DNA of 64,000 nt from the IMG/VR virus record IMGVR_UViG_3300049460_000150, positions 1-64,000 of that record, one strand, 5' to 3'. Under the pieces are notes generated by a model. The model saw only the letters and a program-made list of their open reading frames with translations. It searched no databases and had not been told where the DNA came from. Positions 37,048 to 44,575 of this stretch are shown in pieces. A program made the position numbers and the translations under genes. How positions within the stretch are numbered: position 1 is the first letter of the stretch; each line of letters opens with the position of its first letter. This DNA comes from a virus.

Positions 37048-37263
37048 ATGAAATACCTACTCATTGCCCTACTGGCTGGTTGCGCACAACAACAGCCTAT
37101 GCTTTACAACCCCTACAAGACGCCTGCAATGGCGCAGCAAGACAACCTGGAATGCCGCTATGAAGCGATGAAGGTTGAGGCCACGGTACAGAACGCGGCA
37201 ATGGGCGTTTTCGCTCGCCAAGACGCCATGCGTATGTGCCTTCAAGTAAGGGGATACAAATGA
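37048..37263 (+). CDS. Small lipoprotein
   Basis: 71 aa. The N-terminus MKYLLIALLAGC is a very short signal with a lipobox (LLAGC; lipidation Cys at position 12), so the mature protein of 60 residues would be anchored in a membrane. The mature part is Gln/Ala/Met-rich with one more Cys pair. In an early region such lipoproteins can block receptors or superinfection (as known for T5 Llp), but that role is only a possibility. ATGA-coupled to the next gene. RBS CAGGGAGAA. Confidence 0.65.
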   Translation: MKYLLIALLAGCAQQQPMLYNPYKTPAMAQQDNLECRYEAMKVEATVQNAAMGVFARQDAMRMCLQVRGYK

Positions 37264-37586
37264 GCGTCAAGACCGTAACAACCTCCGACCTCGAAGCTCG
37301 CATCCAAGAGCTGGAGGCCAAGGTCATGGATGACGACGAGCTGGAAGAGTTTCAAGCTCTCACCGATCTCCGCCACGACCTCGACTACTGCTGGCGTCAA
37401 CCAGCAACGCTAATCCGCGAGGCTGATTTCGTGGAATACGCCATGGAATTCCTGTACGAAGTCGGCGACCTCAAGAAAGGCGGCGTGGCCGACTCCTGCA
37501 TCGACCAAGACGAGGCAGCGCGCATTGTCGAACAGGACTACCGTTTGTGCGTCCACGACGGTGAAGATTATCTCGTGAGGGCCTAA
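37260..37586 (+). CDS. Unknown 108-aa protein with coiled coil
   Basis: N-terminal coiled coil (SDLEARIQELEAKVMDDDEL), then an acidic helix-strand region (DFVEYAMEFLYEVGDLKKGG) ending in RLCVHDGEDYLVRA. ATGA overlap with the lipoprotein gene. No family recognised. Confidence 0.6.
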   Translation: MSVKTVTTSDLEARIQELEAKVMDDDELEEFQALTDLRHDLDYCWRQPATLIREADFVEYAMEFLYEVGDLKKGGVADSCIDQDEAARIVEQDYRLCVHDGEDYLVRA

Positions 37587-37588
37587 CC

Positions 37589-37978
37589 ATGGCACGCATC
37601 TCAAACAGCCTGTCTCCGGCGCGTAAAGGGGACAAGATCGTTATCGAAGTCGGAAGCGAGCGCTATTGGGGCAACACCATCGCGCTTGCCAAGGCCGACA
37701 TGAAGGAGCGCAACCGGGGCGTGGTCACGGCCCCATCTTTCAAGGTCTGGTCTTCCGGCACAAGCGCCCCGCCTATTCTGCTGCAAGAGAACGGGCAAAA
37801 GCAGCCGACATCGGCGCTGCCGCTGTCGGTGGTCTGTCCGCTGTGCAAAGCGGGCCTCGCCCGACCCTGTATCAATGACAAGGGTGTCGTACTGCTGGAC
37901 AAGCCACATAAAACACGCATTCTGCTGGCGCGTAAAATGCTGCTGGCACCATCGAAAAAACGGAGCAAGAAAAAATGA
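37589..37978 (+). CDS. Unknown basic protein with CPLC motif
   Basis: 129 aa. A beta-rich start with GDKIVIEVGSERYWGNTIAL, then VVCPLCKAGLARPCIN (near residues 81-96), whose Cys residues fit a single zinc knuckle, and a Lys-rich end (KKRSKKK). Nucleic-acid binding is inferred. It overlaps the next gene by 4 nt. Confidence 0.6.
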   Translation: MARISNSLSPARKGDKIVIEVGSERYWGNTIALAKADMKERNRGVVTAPSFKVWSSGTSAPPILLQENGQKQPTSALPLSVVCPLCKAGLARPCINDKGVVLLDKPHKTRILLARKMLLAPSKKRSKKK

Positions 37979-38664
37979 AAACCTCTCTCTACATCTGCGA
38001 GAAAGTCCACCGCGACTATCGCCCCATCGGCCCGTATTACCCACCCGTTACAGAGGTGGAGGACTACGAAAACACCGTCAGCATCCGCGCTGCCATGAAG
38101 GGCGCGGGACCGTACAAGACATGCACCTATCAAGGCCCTCTGTCAGCCTGGAAGGGCAAGACAGCGCTCACCGTCCCGCTGGTCGCGGTGCAATTCGATG
38201 ACCAGGGCCAGTACATGGCCTACGGCTGGCACCTGTTCAATGCCAACGACTGGAAGGTCCCGGAAACGAGACCTCTTTTCCAGGCGTTTGCCAGCGCCGT
38301 CGTGGCGCTTGCCAACTGCATCAAGAACGGCAATCAAGAATGGTATCGCATTTGGAACGATTGCCTCGACGGCTGGTGCAAGAACTACATGCCGAGCGGT
38401 TCTGGCTTCGACAACGGCACGCAAATCGACCTGGAAGCGTCAGGCGAACACAAGCTGGTCTTCAACGTACACTACCACCACATGGACGAGCATGGTTGCT
38501 ACGACGGCTGGACCGAGCATCAGGTGATCGTGACGCCAAGCCTTTTGTTCGGCTTTACGCTGCGCATCACCGGCCCGAACCGCAACGAGATCAAGGACTT
38601 CATCTCGGACACCTTCCATATCGCACTTTCCCAACAGGTGAATCCACACGAGTACAAGCCATGA
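37975..38664 (+). CDS. Unknown 229-aa protein
   Basis: Beta-rich, with HYHHMDEHGCYDGWTEHQVI near residues 163-182, and IRAAMKGAGPYKTCTYQGPL near 37-56. An in-frame hairpin repeat gives KVPETRP near residues 93-99, which would lie on the surface. The His and Asp residues could bind a metal. No family recognised. Confidence 0.6.
   Translation: MKTSLYICEKVHRDYRPIGPYYPPVTEVEDYENTVSIRAAMKGAGPYKTCTYQGPLSAWKGKTALTVPLVAVQFDDQGQYMAYGWHLFNANDWKVPETRPLFQAFASAVVALANCIKNGNQEWYRIWNDCLDGWCKNYMPSGSGFDNGTQIDLEASGEHKLVFNVHYHHMDEHGCYDGWTEHQVIVTPSLLFGFTLRITGPNRNEIKDFISDTFHIALSQQVNPHEYKP
38256..38273. repeat. GGTCCCG hairpin repeat, copy 17 (in frame)
   Basis: GGTCCCGGAAACGAGACC, one changed base in the 3' arm, read as VPETRP. 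Confidence 0.85.
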
Positions 38665-39032
38665 ACCAGCAACGTTTCCCATCGGTGGTGAAACTGATGG
38701 AAGTCTTCAACGACGAAGCCACGGCACTCATGGCGCGAAAGGTGATGGAAATGTCGCGGGGCGAACTGCTGCGCACTGATGCAGGACGTTTCCGTGCCAA
38801 CGAGTGCCTTAATCCCCCGCCGCTGAATGATCTCCGTATGTACGTTATGAACAGCCTTGACCCTGGCCTGTTCGGTATCGAAACTGAGGAAATCAAGAGC
38901 GAGTATTTCGACTACCTCAATGCCGGGGATGCGTATAACCCGACGGTCATCCTGTGGCGCGGAAAGTTTCGCGTCCAGGATGTGGCAACTTTCCGCGAAC
39001 GAAATGAAAGGCTGGTGCGCAATGAAAACTAG
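38661..39032 (+). CDS. Unknown 123-aa protein
   Basis: Starts MNQQRFPSVVKLMEVFNDEA in an ATGA overlap with the previous gene. Mostly helical (TALMARKVMEMSRGELLRTD), with an acidic middle. No family recognised. Overlaps the next gene by 11 nt. Confidence 0.6.
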   Translation: MNQQRFPSVVKLMEVFNDEATALMARKVMEMSRGELLRTDAGRFRANECLNPPPLNDLRMYVMNSLDPGLFGIETEEIKSEYFDYLNAGDAYNPTVILWRGKFRVQDVATFRERNERLVRNEN

Positions 39033-39384
39033 CCACCAAAGCGGCAAGGCTATGCTTAGTGTAGAGAGGGATGGTGACGATCTGTACGCCAGCGCTTTCG
39101 CCCTCACTGGTTTGCATACAGAAGCCGCGCATTGTTGGTTTGGTGATGCCGTCTCTGATCTAGCCGTTTTCCACGACTGGATTCCGGCACAGTGCTTTCG
39201 TATGAAGGAGGGGGACAAGATGATCTTCAAGGTCAACTTTGAACAGACCTACTACCAAGGGGATGGTTACACCAGTGACGACGATGAACTTTTGGTGTTC
39301 ACCAAGGCGGTGAAGTTGTATCACAAGCGCGGGGCCAAAGCGTCCCGTAAATCGCTCAAGAAATATTACAGGAGTGCGCAATGA
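39022..39384 (+). CDS. Unknown 120-aa protein
   Basis: Starts MKTSHQSGKAMLSVERDGDD. Alpha/beta with a Lys-rich C-terminus (RGAKASRKSLKKYYRS). ATGA overlap with the next gene. No family recognised. Confidence 0.55.
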   Translation: MKTSHQSGKAMLSVERDGDDLYASAFALTGLHTEAAHCWFGDAVSDLAVFHDWIPAQCFRMKEGDKMIFKVNFEQTYYQGDGYTSDDDELLVFTKAVKLYHKRGAKASRKSLKKYYRSAQ

Positions 39385-39836
39385 ATCCTAAATACCAAAG
39401 GGGGCCTGACGGCAACTGCATCCCCGGCGATGCCGTCACGTATGCAGCGTATGGTCCCATCCCCGAAGCTTACGCTTTCCAAAACGAGGTGGGCGGCGTC
39501 GAAGTTCCCGCCATCGTCCACCACTGGGGCTGGTCCACGACCTTTGGCCGCTGGGGCGCTGTGGTCACGTTCAAGAGCGGATGGCATGGCTTTACGTGGC
39601 CTTTCATCCGCCTGGGCGAATTCCCTTTCCAGACTGTGGAAGTGGAACCATTCCCAGGCTTAACCTTGACCATTTACGGTCGCGTCAAGGCCGTCACCCA
39701 GCCGGAGAAACTTCAGCAGGGTTACTACGTCGCCAAAGGCGGCATACCGATCCCTCGCTCGGAGCTGTACCGCGACGAGCGCGATGCCATCGAAAAAATC
39801 CTGCATGAAAGGTATCCCGAACATGCCAACCTTTAG
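39381..39836 (+). CDS. Unknown 151-aa beta-rich protein
   Basis: Trp/Phe/Gly-rich beta structure (VHHWGWSTTFGRWGAVVTFK, WHGFTWPFIRLGEFPFQ), then a helical end (ELYRDERDAIEKILHERY). No family recognised. Overlaps the next gene by 14 nt. Confidence 0.6.
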   Translation: MNPKYQRGPDGNCIPGDAVTYAAYGPIPEAYAFQNEVGGVEVPAIVHHWGWSTTFGRWGAVVTFKSGWHGFTWPFIRLGEFPFQTVEVEPFPGLTLTIYGRVKAVTQPEKLQQGYYVAKGGIPIPRSELYRDERDAIEKILHERYPEHANL

Positions 39837-40032
39837 CACAGGCAGATCGCCACCGCTCGTATCGCATGTCTTTGGACAGCCAAGGCAGCGCTACATCCAA
39901 TGCCCTCATTGCTGTGAGCAAGTCTTTCTTCCAGCGGGGGCGTTTCGCGGCCAACAATTTACGCACACCGATGGGAAATGCGGCGGCGTTTTTGAGGTCT
40001 ACTGGAACGCTAAAATTTGCGTTCGAACCTGA
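39823..40032 (+). CDS. Small zinc-ribbon protein
   Basis: 69 aa with RYIQCPHCCEQVFLPAG and a later Cys (GKCGGVF): a one-sided or minimal zinc knuckle. It begins MPTFSTGRSPPL inside the end of the preceding gene. Function unknown. Confidence 0.5.
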   Translation: MPTFSTGRSPPLVSHVFGQPRQRYIQCPHCCEQVFLPAGAFRGQQFTHTDGKCGGVFEVYWNAKICVRT

Positions 40033-40043
40033 AAGGAAACGCC

Positions 40044-40229
40044 ATGGACATCATCCGCCATTACGGAATGACCCGCGAAGAGTTTGCCAGCAAGCTTGGC
40101 AAGCATCCGTCCTGCTTTGAAAATTTCTTACGGCCTTTGTGCAATAACGGCAGCTATCACGCTTACACCACGCGGGATAAAGCGCTTGTCAATTGCCCAG
40201 AATGCCTAAAACGTTTGAAGGGGAAGTGA
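40044..40229 (+). CDS. Small protein with CPEC end
   Basis: 61 aa, MDIIRHYGMTREEFASKLGK with a helix-turn-helix-like start, Cys residues at HPSCFENFLRPLC and a CPEC near the end, which fits one zinc site. RBS AAAGGAAAC. Function unknown. Confidence 0.55.
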   Translation: MDIIRHYGMTREEFASKLGKHPSCFENFLRPLCNNGSYHAYTTRDKALVNCPECLKRLKGK

Positions 40230-40230
40230 A

Positions 40231-40551
40231 ATGAAAGCAGTCGTAGAATTTGGCCGACCACAATCGGCCCTCCCCGCTGGCGCACCGTGCGGCGTTTCAG
40301 GCCATCAGACTTGCGAATCACTGGCGGCGGCTAACCACCTCGCCCTGCATTTGCGCCATGTGCTGGGGAATCGGCAGCATGAGTACCACGGCCCCGATGA
40401 CTTTCTCGTGTCGCGGGATAACCCGCGCATTGTGTGGTGGGCCAATGACCATTCCTGCTGGGTGGCAGTGACGATTTTCAAGCCTAATTACGAACCTGGA
40501 CCTTACGCGGCCCAGGCCGACAAATTTGCCAAAATAGCGAAGGAGCTGTAA
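40231..40551 (+). CDS. Unknown 106-aa protein
   Basis: Contains CESLAAANHLALHLRHVLGN and IVWWANDHSCWVAVTIFKPN, an alpha/beta pattern with clustered Trp. TAATG overlap with the next gene. No family recognised. Confidence 0.6.
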   Translation: MKAVVEFGRPQSALPAGAPCGVSGHQTCESLAAANHLALHLRHVLGNRQHEYHGPDDFLVSRDNPRIVWWANDHSCWVAVTIFKPNYEPGPYAAQADKFAKIAKEL

Positions 40552-41135
40552 TGCGCAACGTACCAACACCAATCCAGTATCAGGCGCTCATTGATTATGC
40601 CGCCGCTAACGGTTTCTACTGGAAGCACAAACTCAGCACGGCGTGGATGAACGGCACCGACACGCCTTTGCTGCGCCAAATACGCAACGAATTCGGACCC
40701 GGCTGGCTCACGAAATTCAAGCTGCGCACCTACCGCCTGGAACAGATTTCGGAAGTGGCGAAACACTACATCCTTGCCGCCATCTGGGCCGACGCGCCGG
40801 AAGGCACGCAACCTCGCGCCTCGCAAGAGACCCAGGAGGAAGCCTTTCGCCAGTGCGCAAAGTTCATCATGGAATGCGGCCCTCTGTTCGACGCTGCCAT
40901 GGCGCGTTTCGAACGTGGCTACGGCACGCATCCAGACGCGGGCAGTGCAGAGGCCGCTTTCGGCCACGACTTCTGGCTGACGCGGCAAGGCCATGGGGTT
41001 GGCTTCTGGGACCGCAAGGAACTGGGCAAGGAACTGGGACAAGCTTTGACCGACGCGGCCCATGCAAGGCGCGAGGCCAATTACGAGTTCTACCGTGGCT
41101 GGTTCTACTTGAGGGCTGATTATGAAGCCCGGTGA
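40551..41135 (+). CDS. Conserved phage hypothetical protein
   Basis: 194 aa with a helical core and the segment GHDFWLTRQGHGVGFWDRKE near residues 142-161, which is typical of a widespread group of uncharacterised phage proteins that carry DFWLTRNGHGAGFWDR. The function of that group is not known to me. It overlaps the following gene by 14 nt. Confidence 0.7.
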   Translation: MRNVPTPIQYQALIDYAAANGFYWKHKLSTAWMNGTDTPLLRQIRNEFGPGWLTKFKLRTYRLEQISEVAKHYILAAIWADAPEGTQPRASQETQEEAFRQCAKFIMECGPLFDAAMARFERGYGTHPDAGSAEAAFGHDFWLTRQGHGVGFWDRKELGKELGQALTDAAHARREANYEFYRGWFYLRADYEAR

Positions 41136-41313
41136 TACCATCACGTTCCGCCATTACGGCGTCGAAAAGACTGAGACCATCGGGCGCATCAGTCCTGATG
41201 GCACAATCGTCTACACGACGATGTGCCGCTGGCTGCACAAGGAAAGCATTTTGTCCGTCAACAACGTTCCCGTTTCCGGGACCTCAACCAAGGAGAAGAA
41301 AGATGAAATTTGA
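41122..41313 (+). CDS. Unknown 63-aa beta-rich protein
   Basis: MKPGDTITFRHYGVEKTETI starts a small SH3-like protein (strands TIGRISPDGTIVYTTMC). Its C-terminus is coded by an in-frame hairpin repeat (VPVSGT) and overlaps the next gene by 11 nt. Function unknown. Confidence 0.55.
   Translation: MKPGDTITFRHYGVEKTETIGRISPDGTIVYTTMCRWLHKESILSVNNVPVSGTSTKEKKDEI
41266..41283. repeat. GGTCCCG hairpin repeat, copy 18 (in frame)
   Basis: GTTCCCGTTTCCGGGACC, second base changed, read as VPVSGT. Confidence 0.85.
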
Positions 41314-41821
41314 TCCAAAATATCCGGCGCGCACCAAGGGCGGCGAGACTGTCGCTTTCCTTACCACGGAATCGCGTGATCCAAAGTTCCCGTACATCGG
41401 CTACGTCGGCGATGAGGACACGCTGACCAAATGGGACAAGGATGGCGCACCACAATATGGGTCCACCTACGACAACGGCTCGCTGGAAAACATCCCGTTT
41501 GAAGGCGTGGTTTACATCGCCATTTACTCTGACGGGAAACGCACCGGGACCTACACGCACTTGATCCCACGAGGCATCCCAAACGTAAGCGAAATGCACC
41601 TCCCGTTGGTGTCCGTCCTCCGCCTACCCTATTCGGTCATGCCTGGAGTGCAGGACCATATCACAACCCTGCTGGCGGAAGCGGAGGCGCTGAAAGAGGA
41701 AATGGCCGCGCTGCCAACACTTGGCGGCATCGTTGACGAATTCGCGGACATCAAACCGCCGAAACCACCCGAAGGTCCGTCGCCGATCCATGACCCGTGG
41801 GGTCTCGGAAAAATGCCGTGA
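41303..41821 (+). CDS. Unknown 172-aa protein upstream of the AAA+ ATPase
   Basis: Starts MKFDPKYPARTKGGETVAFL with AAGGAG upstream. Beta-rich first 110 residues, a helix (HITTLLAEAEALKEEMAALP), then a Pro-rich end with PPKPPEGPSPIHDPWG. The GTGA overlap with the ATPase gene suggests the two products work together. Confidence 0.6.
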   Translation: MKFDPKYPARTKGGETVAFLTTESRDPKFPYIGYVGDEDTLTKWDKDGAPQYGSTYDNGSLENIPFEGVVYIAIYSDGKRTGTYTHLIPRGIPNVSEMHLPLVSVLRLPYSVMPGVQDHITTLLAEAEALKEEMAALPTLGGIVDEFADIKPPKPPEGPSPIHDPWGLGKMP

Positions 41822-42744
41822 AAAAGTTGAGCATGGACGCCCTCACGAACTGGGGCGATCCCGCCGTGCGCAAACAGTTCGTTCCACCTCCACCACCTCC
41901 CAAACCTCCGAAGGAGTATCAAATGTCCCAGCTCGCCGAACAGCAAGAAGTTGTTCAACAACTCAACCAGATCATCCGCATTTTCAAGAACTCTAAGGGC
42001 GCGATTCGCCCGCACTTCATGATGACCGGCCCCAGCGGTTCCGGTAAGTCCTTCCTGACCGAAGAACTGGCCGATGAACACGATCTGGCCTTCCTGGAAA
42101 TCAACGCGGCCCAGCTCACCAAGGAAGGCACGGCTGGCAACAGCCTGTCCAAAGCGCTGACGCCACTGACCGGCAAGAGCGCCCAGTTGACGCTGTGCTT
42201 TGTCGATGAATTCGACAAGCTGTTCATCAGCGGTAACACGAACTCCCAGCTCGCCCACGAGACCACCAACGGCGTGCAAAACGAGTTCCTGAAAGTGCTG
42301 GAATCGAAGACCACCTCGGTGTATGGCGAGTACGGAAAATACCATGACGTGAACGTGAACAACGTGTTGTTCGTGTTCGCCGGGGCCTTCAACGGCGAAG
42401 AAGACTTGACGATCGATCGCCTCCGCGACTTCGGCATCAAGACCGAATTCCTGGGCCGCGTCGGTCTGGTCTACAACCTGAAAAAGCTGTCGCTGGAATC
42501 GATGCGCGCTGCGCTCGAAAACAGCCCTTTGCTCGCCCGCTACCTGGGCTTGTTCCAGAAGGCGCAGAAGGCCGATGTAGTGGCCGCGCTGATGCCTTAC
42601 ATCGCCAAGCACTTCGACAAGAACACGCTGGGCATCCGCATCATCAACACGCTGCTGCACCAGTATTTCATCAACGGCGGCAAGCTGCCGGTGCTGGCAA
42701 CGGAGAACCTGGCCTTCCAGACTTCCATGGAACTGGCCTCGTAG
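41818..42744 (+). CDS. AAA+ ATPase (ClpX/FtsH-like module)
   Basis: 308 aa from a GTG coupled to the previous stop. A second ATG at 41923 (MSQLAEQQEV) has a better RBS (AAGGAG, 6 nt), so a 273-aa form is likely as well, without the PPPPPPKPPK tail. Walker A GPSGSGKS (near 71-78) and Walker B CFVDEFDKL (near 128-136) are intact, and VNNVLFVFAGAF fits sensor 1. It lies in the small-gene operon, not near replication or packaging genes. The partner is unknown. Codons are strongly biased, so it may be well expressed. Confidence 0.8.
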   Translation: MKKLSMDALTNWGDPAVRKQFVPPPPPPKPPKEYQMSQLAEQQEVVQQLNQIIRIFKNSKGAIRPHFMMTGPSGSGKSFLTEELADEHDLAFLEINAAQLTKEGTAGNSLSKALTPLTGKSAQLTLCFVDEFDKLFISGNTNSQLAHETTNGVQNEFLKVLESKTTSVYGEYGKYHDVNVNNVLFVFAGAFNGEEDLTIDRLRDFGIKTEFLGRVGLVYNLKKLSLESMRAALENSPLLARYLGLFQKAQKADVVAALMPYIAKHFDKNTLGIRIINTLLHQYFINGGKLPVLATENLAFQTSMELAS

Positions 42745-42762
42745 GGTCCCGGAAACGGGACC
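42745..42762. repeat. GGTCCCG hairpin repeat, copy 19
   Basis: Perfect copy, GAAA loop, starting one base after the stop codon of the AAA+ gene. Confidence 0.9.
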
Positions 42763-42783
42763 CTCTAATATAAGGGGAATTTT

Positions 42784-42996
42784 ATGAAGACCACACAAGA
42801 CGGATTCCACACGATGCGCGGCCACGTCGCGGATGGTTGTGAGATTGCGATGGCTAACGGCGACACGCTGACGCTCAAGGCCGTCATCAACGGCTGGCAA
42901 CTGGTCGATCAAACCGGGCGCAATTTCGGCCTCGCCACCAACTCGGCGCACGTCATCGCGTGCCTGGTATTTGCCCATCCTTCGGAGGACATCTAA
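42784..42996 (+). CDS. Unknown 70-aa protein
   Basis: Beta-rich (GCEIAMANGDTLTLKAVING, WQLVDQTGRNFGLATNSAHV). AAGGGG upstream. TAATG overlap with the next gene. No family recognised. Confidence 0.6.
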   Translation: MKTTQDGFHTMRGHVADGCEIAMANGDTLTLKAVINGWQLVDQTGRNFGLATNSAHVIACLVFAHPSEDI

Positions 42997-43292
42997 TGCT
43001 CACCACACCACGCAATCGCCTGCTGACGCATGGGCGCAGCTCCAAGACGTACATGGCCTGCATGGACACGCTGTACGAAACCGCCGACGCCGAACTCAAT
43101 TCGGACGAGACCGTTCACGATGAGTTCCACCGGCTGCGGGCGAAGTACAGGACTTTTACTAAATCGTTTATACGGTTTATACGGCCAAAGGTTTTGGCTA
43201 TCAACAGCCGCGACAAGCTGGGCATTTTCGAGGAACAAGTCACGACTGTTTGCGAGCAAATTTACAAGGACTGGGAGAGGGTCACACCATGA
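42996..43292 (+). CDS. Unknown 98-aa helical protein
   Basis: Helical throughout, with KYRTFTKSFIRFIRPKVLAI near residues 50-69. The local base composition (TTTTACTAAATCGTTTATAC) is more A/T-rich than the neighbours. ATGA-like coupling to the next gene. No family recognised. Confidence 0.6.
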   Translation: MLTTPRNRLLTHGRSSKTYMACMDTLYETADAELNSDETVHDEFHRLRAKYRTFTKSFIRFIRPKVLAINSRDKLGIFEEQVTTVCEQIYKDWERVTP

Positions 43293-43798
43293 AGCCAGCT
43301 AAGACCAAGCGCGACGAGTTTTTCAAGGACCTGTCGGCGCAAAAGCGCGTGGATAACGGGACGATCCGCGCCCTCAAAATCTACTTCAACAATCGCCAGC
43401 ACTCACCCAATAAGGAGCGCTACGAGCGCTTGAACCTGCTGCCCACGCTCGGCCCATATCGCCTGGAGATGCAGTGCGAGGCCGACTACATGCACCTGTT
43501 GACCAAAGCGTGTTACATCAACCCAGACTCCAAACATGAGGTATGGCGCAACACGGAATTCACGCGCTTCTTCGGCACCCAGCAACGCAACATCATGAAC
43601 GACCGCCACAGCCTGTATCTGGTGGACTTCCAAGACGAGCAAACGGACGGCAGCGCCAAGTGGGAACGGCGCAACCATCCAGACTGCGAAGCAGGCTTCT
43701 TTGTTCCCATTTATGAGATGCGTGACAGCAGTGGCAATTCGTTCCAATTTATCATCCGCTCGTGGCAGCAGGGCGGCGACCGTATCACCATCGTTTAA
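43289..43798 (+). CDS. Unknown 169-aa protein
   Basis: Basic N-terminus (MKPAKTKRDEFFKDLSAQKR) and an acidic-aromatic C-terminal half (HPDCEAGFFVPIYEMRDSSG). Contains FGTQQRNIMNDRHSLYLVDF. No family recognised. Confidence 0.6.
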   Translation: MKPAKTKRDEFFKDLSAQKRVDNGTIRALKIYFNNRQHSPNKERYERLNLLPTLGPYRLEMQCEADYMHLLTKACYINPDSKHEVWRNTEFTRFFGTQQRNIMNDRHSLYLVDFQDEQTDGSAKWERRNHPDCEAGFFVPIYEMRDSSGNSFQFIIRSWQQGGDRITIV

Positions 43799-43810
43799 GG
43801 AGCCTCAAAA

Positions 43811-44125
43811 ATGAAAGCCAAAATGTTTGCATACCTGACGCAACAGGACATGCACATCCTGTCGGCGGAAGACCTCAAGGACGTTGAGAAGGTTTCCAAG
43901 CGCGTCTACCTGTCATCGCACGACATGAGCGCCCAGGGTTGGGTGTTGGTCGGCCACGTTGAAGCCGACATCGAAATCCTGCCGCCTAACGCTGTGGTCG
44001 AAAACGCTGTGGTTGCGTTCCGCGCCAAGGCCACGGAAATCCGCGCCAAAGCGACGGCGGAATGCACCCAGCTCGAAGGGCTGGTCAACCAACTGCTTGC
44101 CATCGAAAATGGGGTGCAACCGTGA
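43811..44125 (+). CDS. Unknown 104-aa protein
   Basis: Beta start (MFAYLTQQDMHILSAEDLKD), then a long helix (VVAFRAKATEIRAKATAECT). RBS AAGGAGCC. GTGA overlap with the next gene. No family recognised. Confidence 0.6.
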   Translation: MKAKMFAYLTQQDMHILSAEDLKDVEKVSKRVYLSSHDMSAQGWVLVGHVEADIEILPPNAVVENAVVAFRAKATEIRAKATAECTQLEGLVNQLLAIENGVQP

Positions 44126-44346
44126 AACAGATCGGCGAACCTAAAACCACCACGGCCCGCAACGGTTTGGGCCACGACGCAACCAGCACGCGGACGAACT
44201 ACGTGATCGAAAAAAGCGATGTCGGCATGACGCGGGAAAACTACCGTGGCAAAGGGCATTCGCAATACACGTTCGAAGGCTCGGACGTGGGCAAGGAAAT
44301 CGCAGTCTACACGGACGGCACCGGCTGGACGTGCTGGGTATTTTAA
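44122..44346 (+). CDS. Unknown 74-aa protein
   Basis: GTG start (MKQIGEPKTTTARNGLGHDA) coupled to the previous stop. Thr/Gly-rich start, then beta structure ending TGWTCWVF. No family recognised. A hairpin repeat begins one base after its stop. Confidence 0.5.
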   Translation: MKQIGEPKTTTARNGLGHDATSTRTNYVIEKSDVGMTRENYRGKGHSQYTFEGSDVGKEIAVYTDGTGWTCWVF

Positions 44347-44364
44347 GGTCCCGTTTTCGGGACC
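44347..44364. repeat. GGTCCCG hairpin repeat, copy 20 (last copy)
   Basis: GGTCCCGTTTTCGGGACC, TTTT loop. It is followed after 9 nt by the conserved start block. No complete copy is seen to the right of this point. Confidence 0.9.
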
Positions 44365-44373
44365 TCTAACAAC

Positions 44374-44386
44374 GGAGTGACAAATG
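44374..44386 (+). promoter_or_regulatory. Start-associated sequence GGAGTGACAAATG, copy 4
   Basis: Same block with one A fewer before ATG; directly after the last hairpin. Confidence 0.75.
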
Positions 44387-44575
44387 AAAATCAAGATTGA
44401 AATTGTGACCAAAGGCGCGGCCTTTGGCGATGACGAATTCGACGCGGCTACTGAGGTGATCCGCGTCATACAAAAGGATGTGGTCCGGCTGATCGACGGT
44501 GGGCTATCGAACCTGGACCACCGCCTGCTGGACCTCAACGGCAACACCTGTGGCTTCATCAAGGTGACGAAATGA
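44384..44575 (+). CDS. Unknown 63-aa protein
   Basis: Alpha/beta (MKIKIEIVTKGAAFGDDEFD, helix with ATEVIRVIQKDVVRLIDGGL). ATGA overlap with the next gene. No family recognised. Confidence 0.55.
   Translation: MKIKIEIVTKGAAFGDDEFDAATEVIRVIQKDVVRLIDGGLSNLDHRLLDLNGNTCGFIKVTK

Noticed and set aside
41629-42978. 449-codon minus-strand open frame opposite the AAA+ gene
   Set aside because: Shadow of the ATPase and its neighbours, no start signal and no protein-like motifs.
27665-44364. GGTCCCG hairpins as intrinsic terminators
   Set aside because: Most lack a following T-run, occur inside genes and lie in tightly coupled operons that must be transcribed through.
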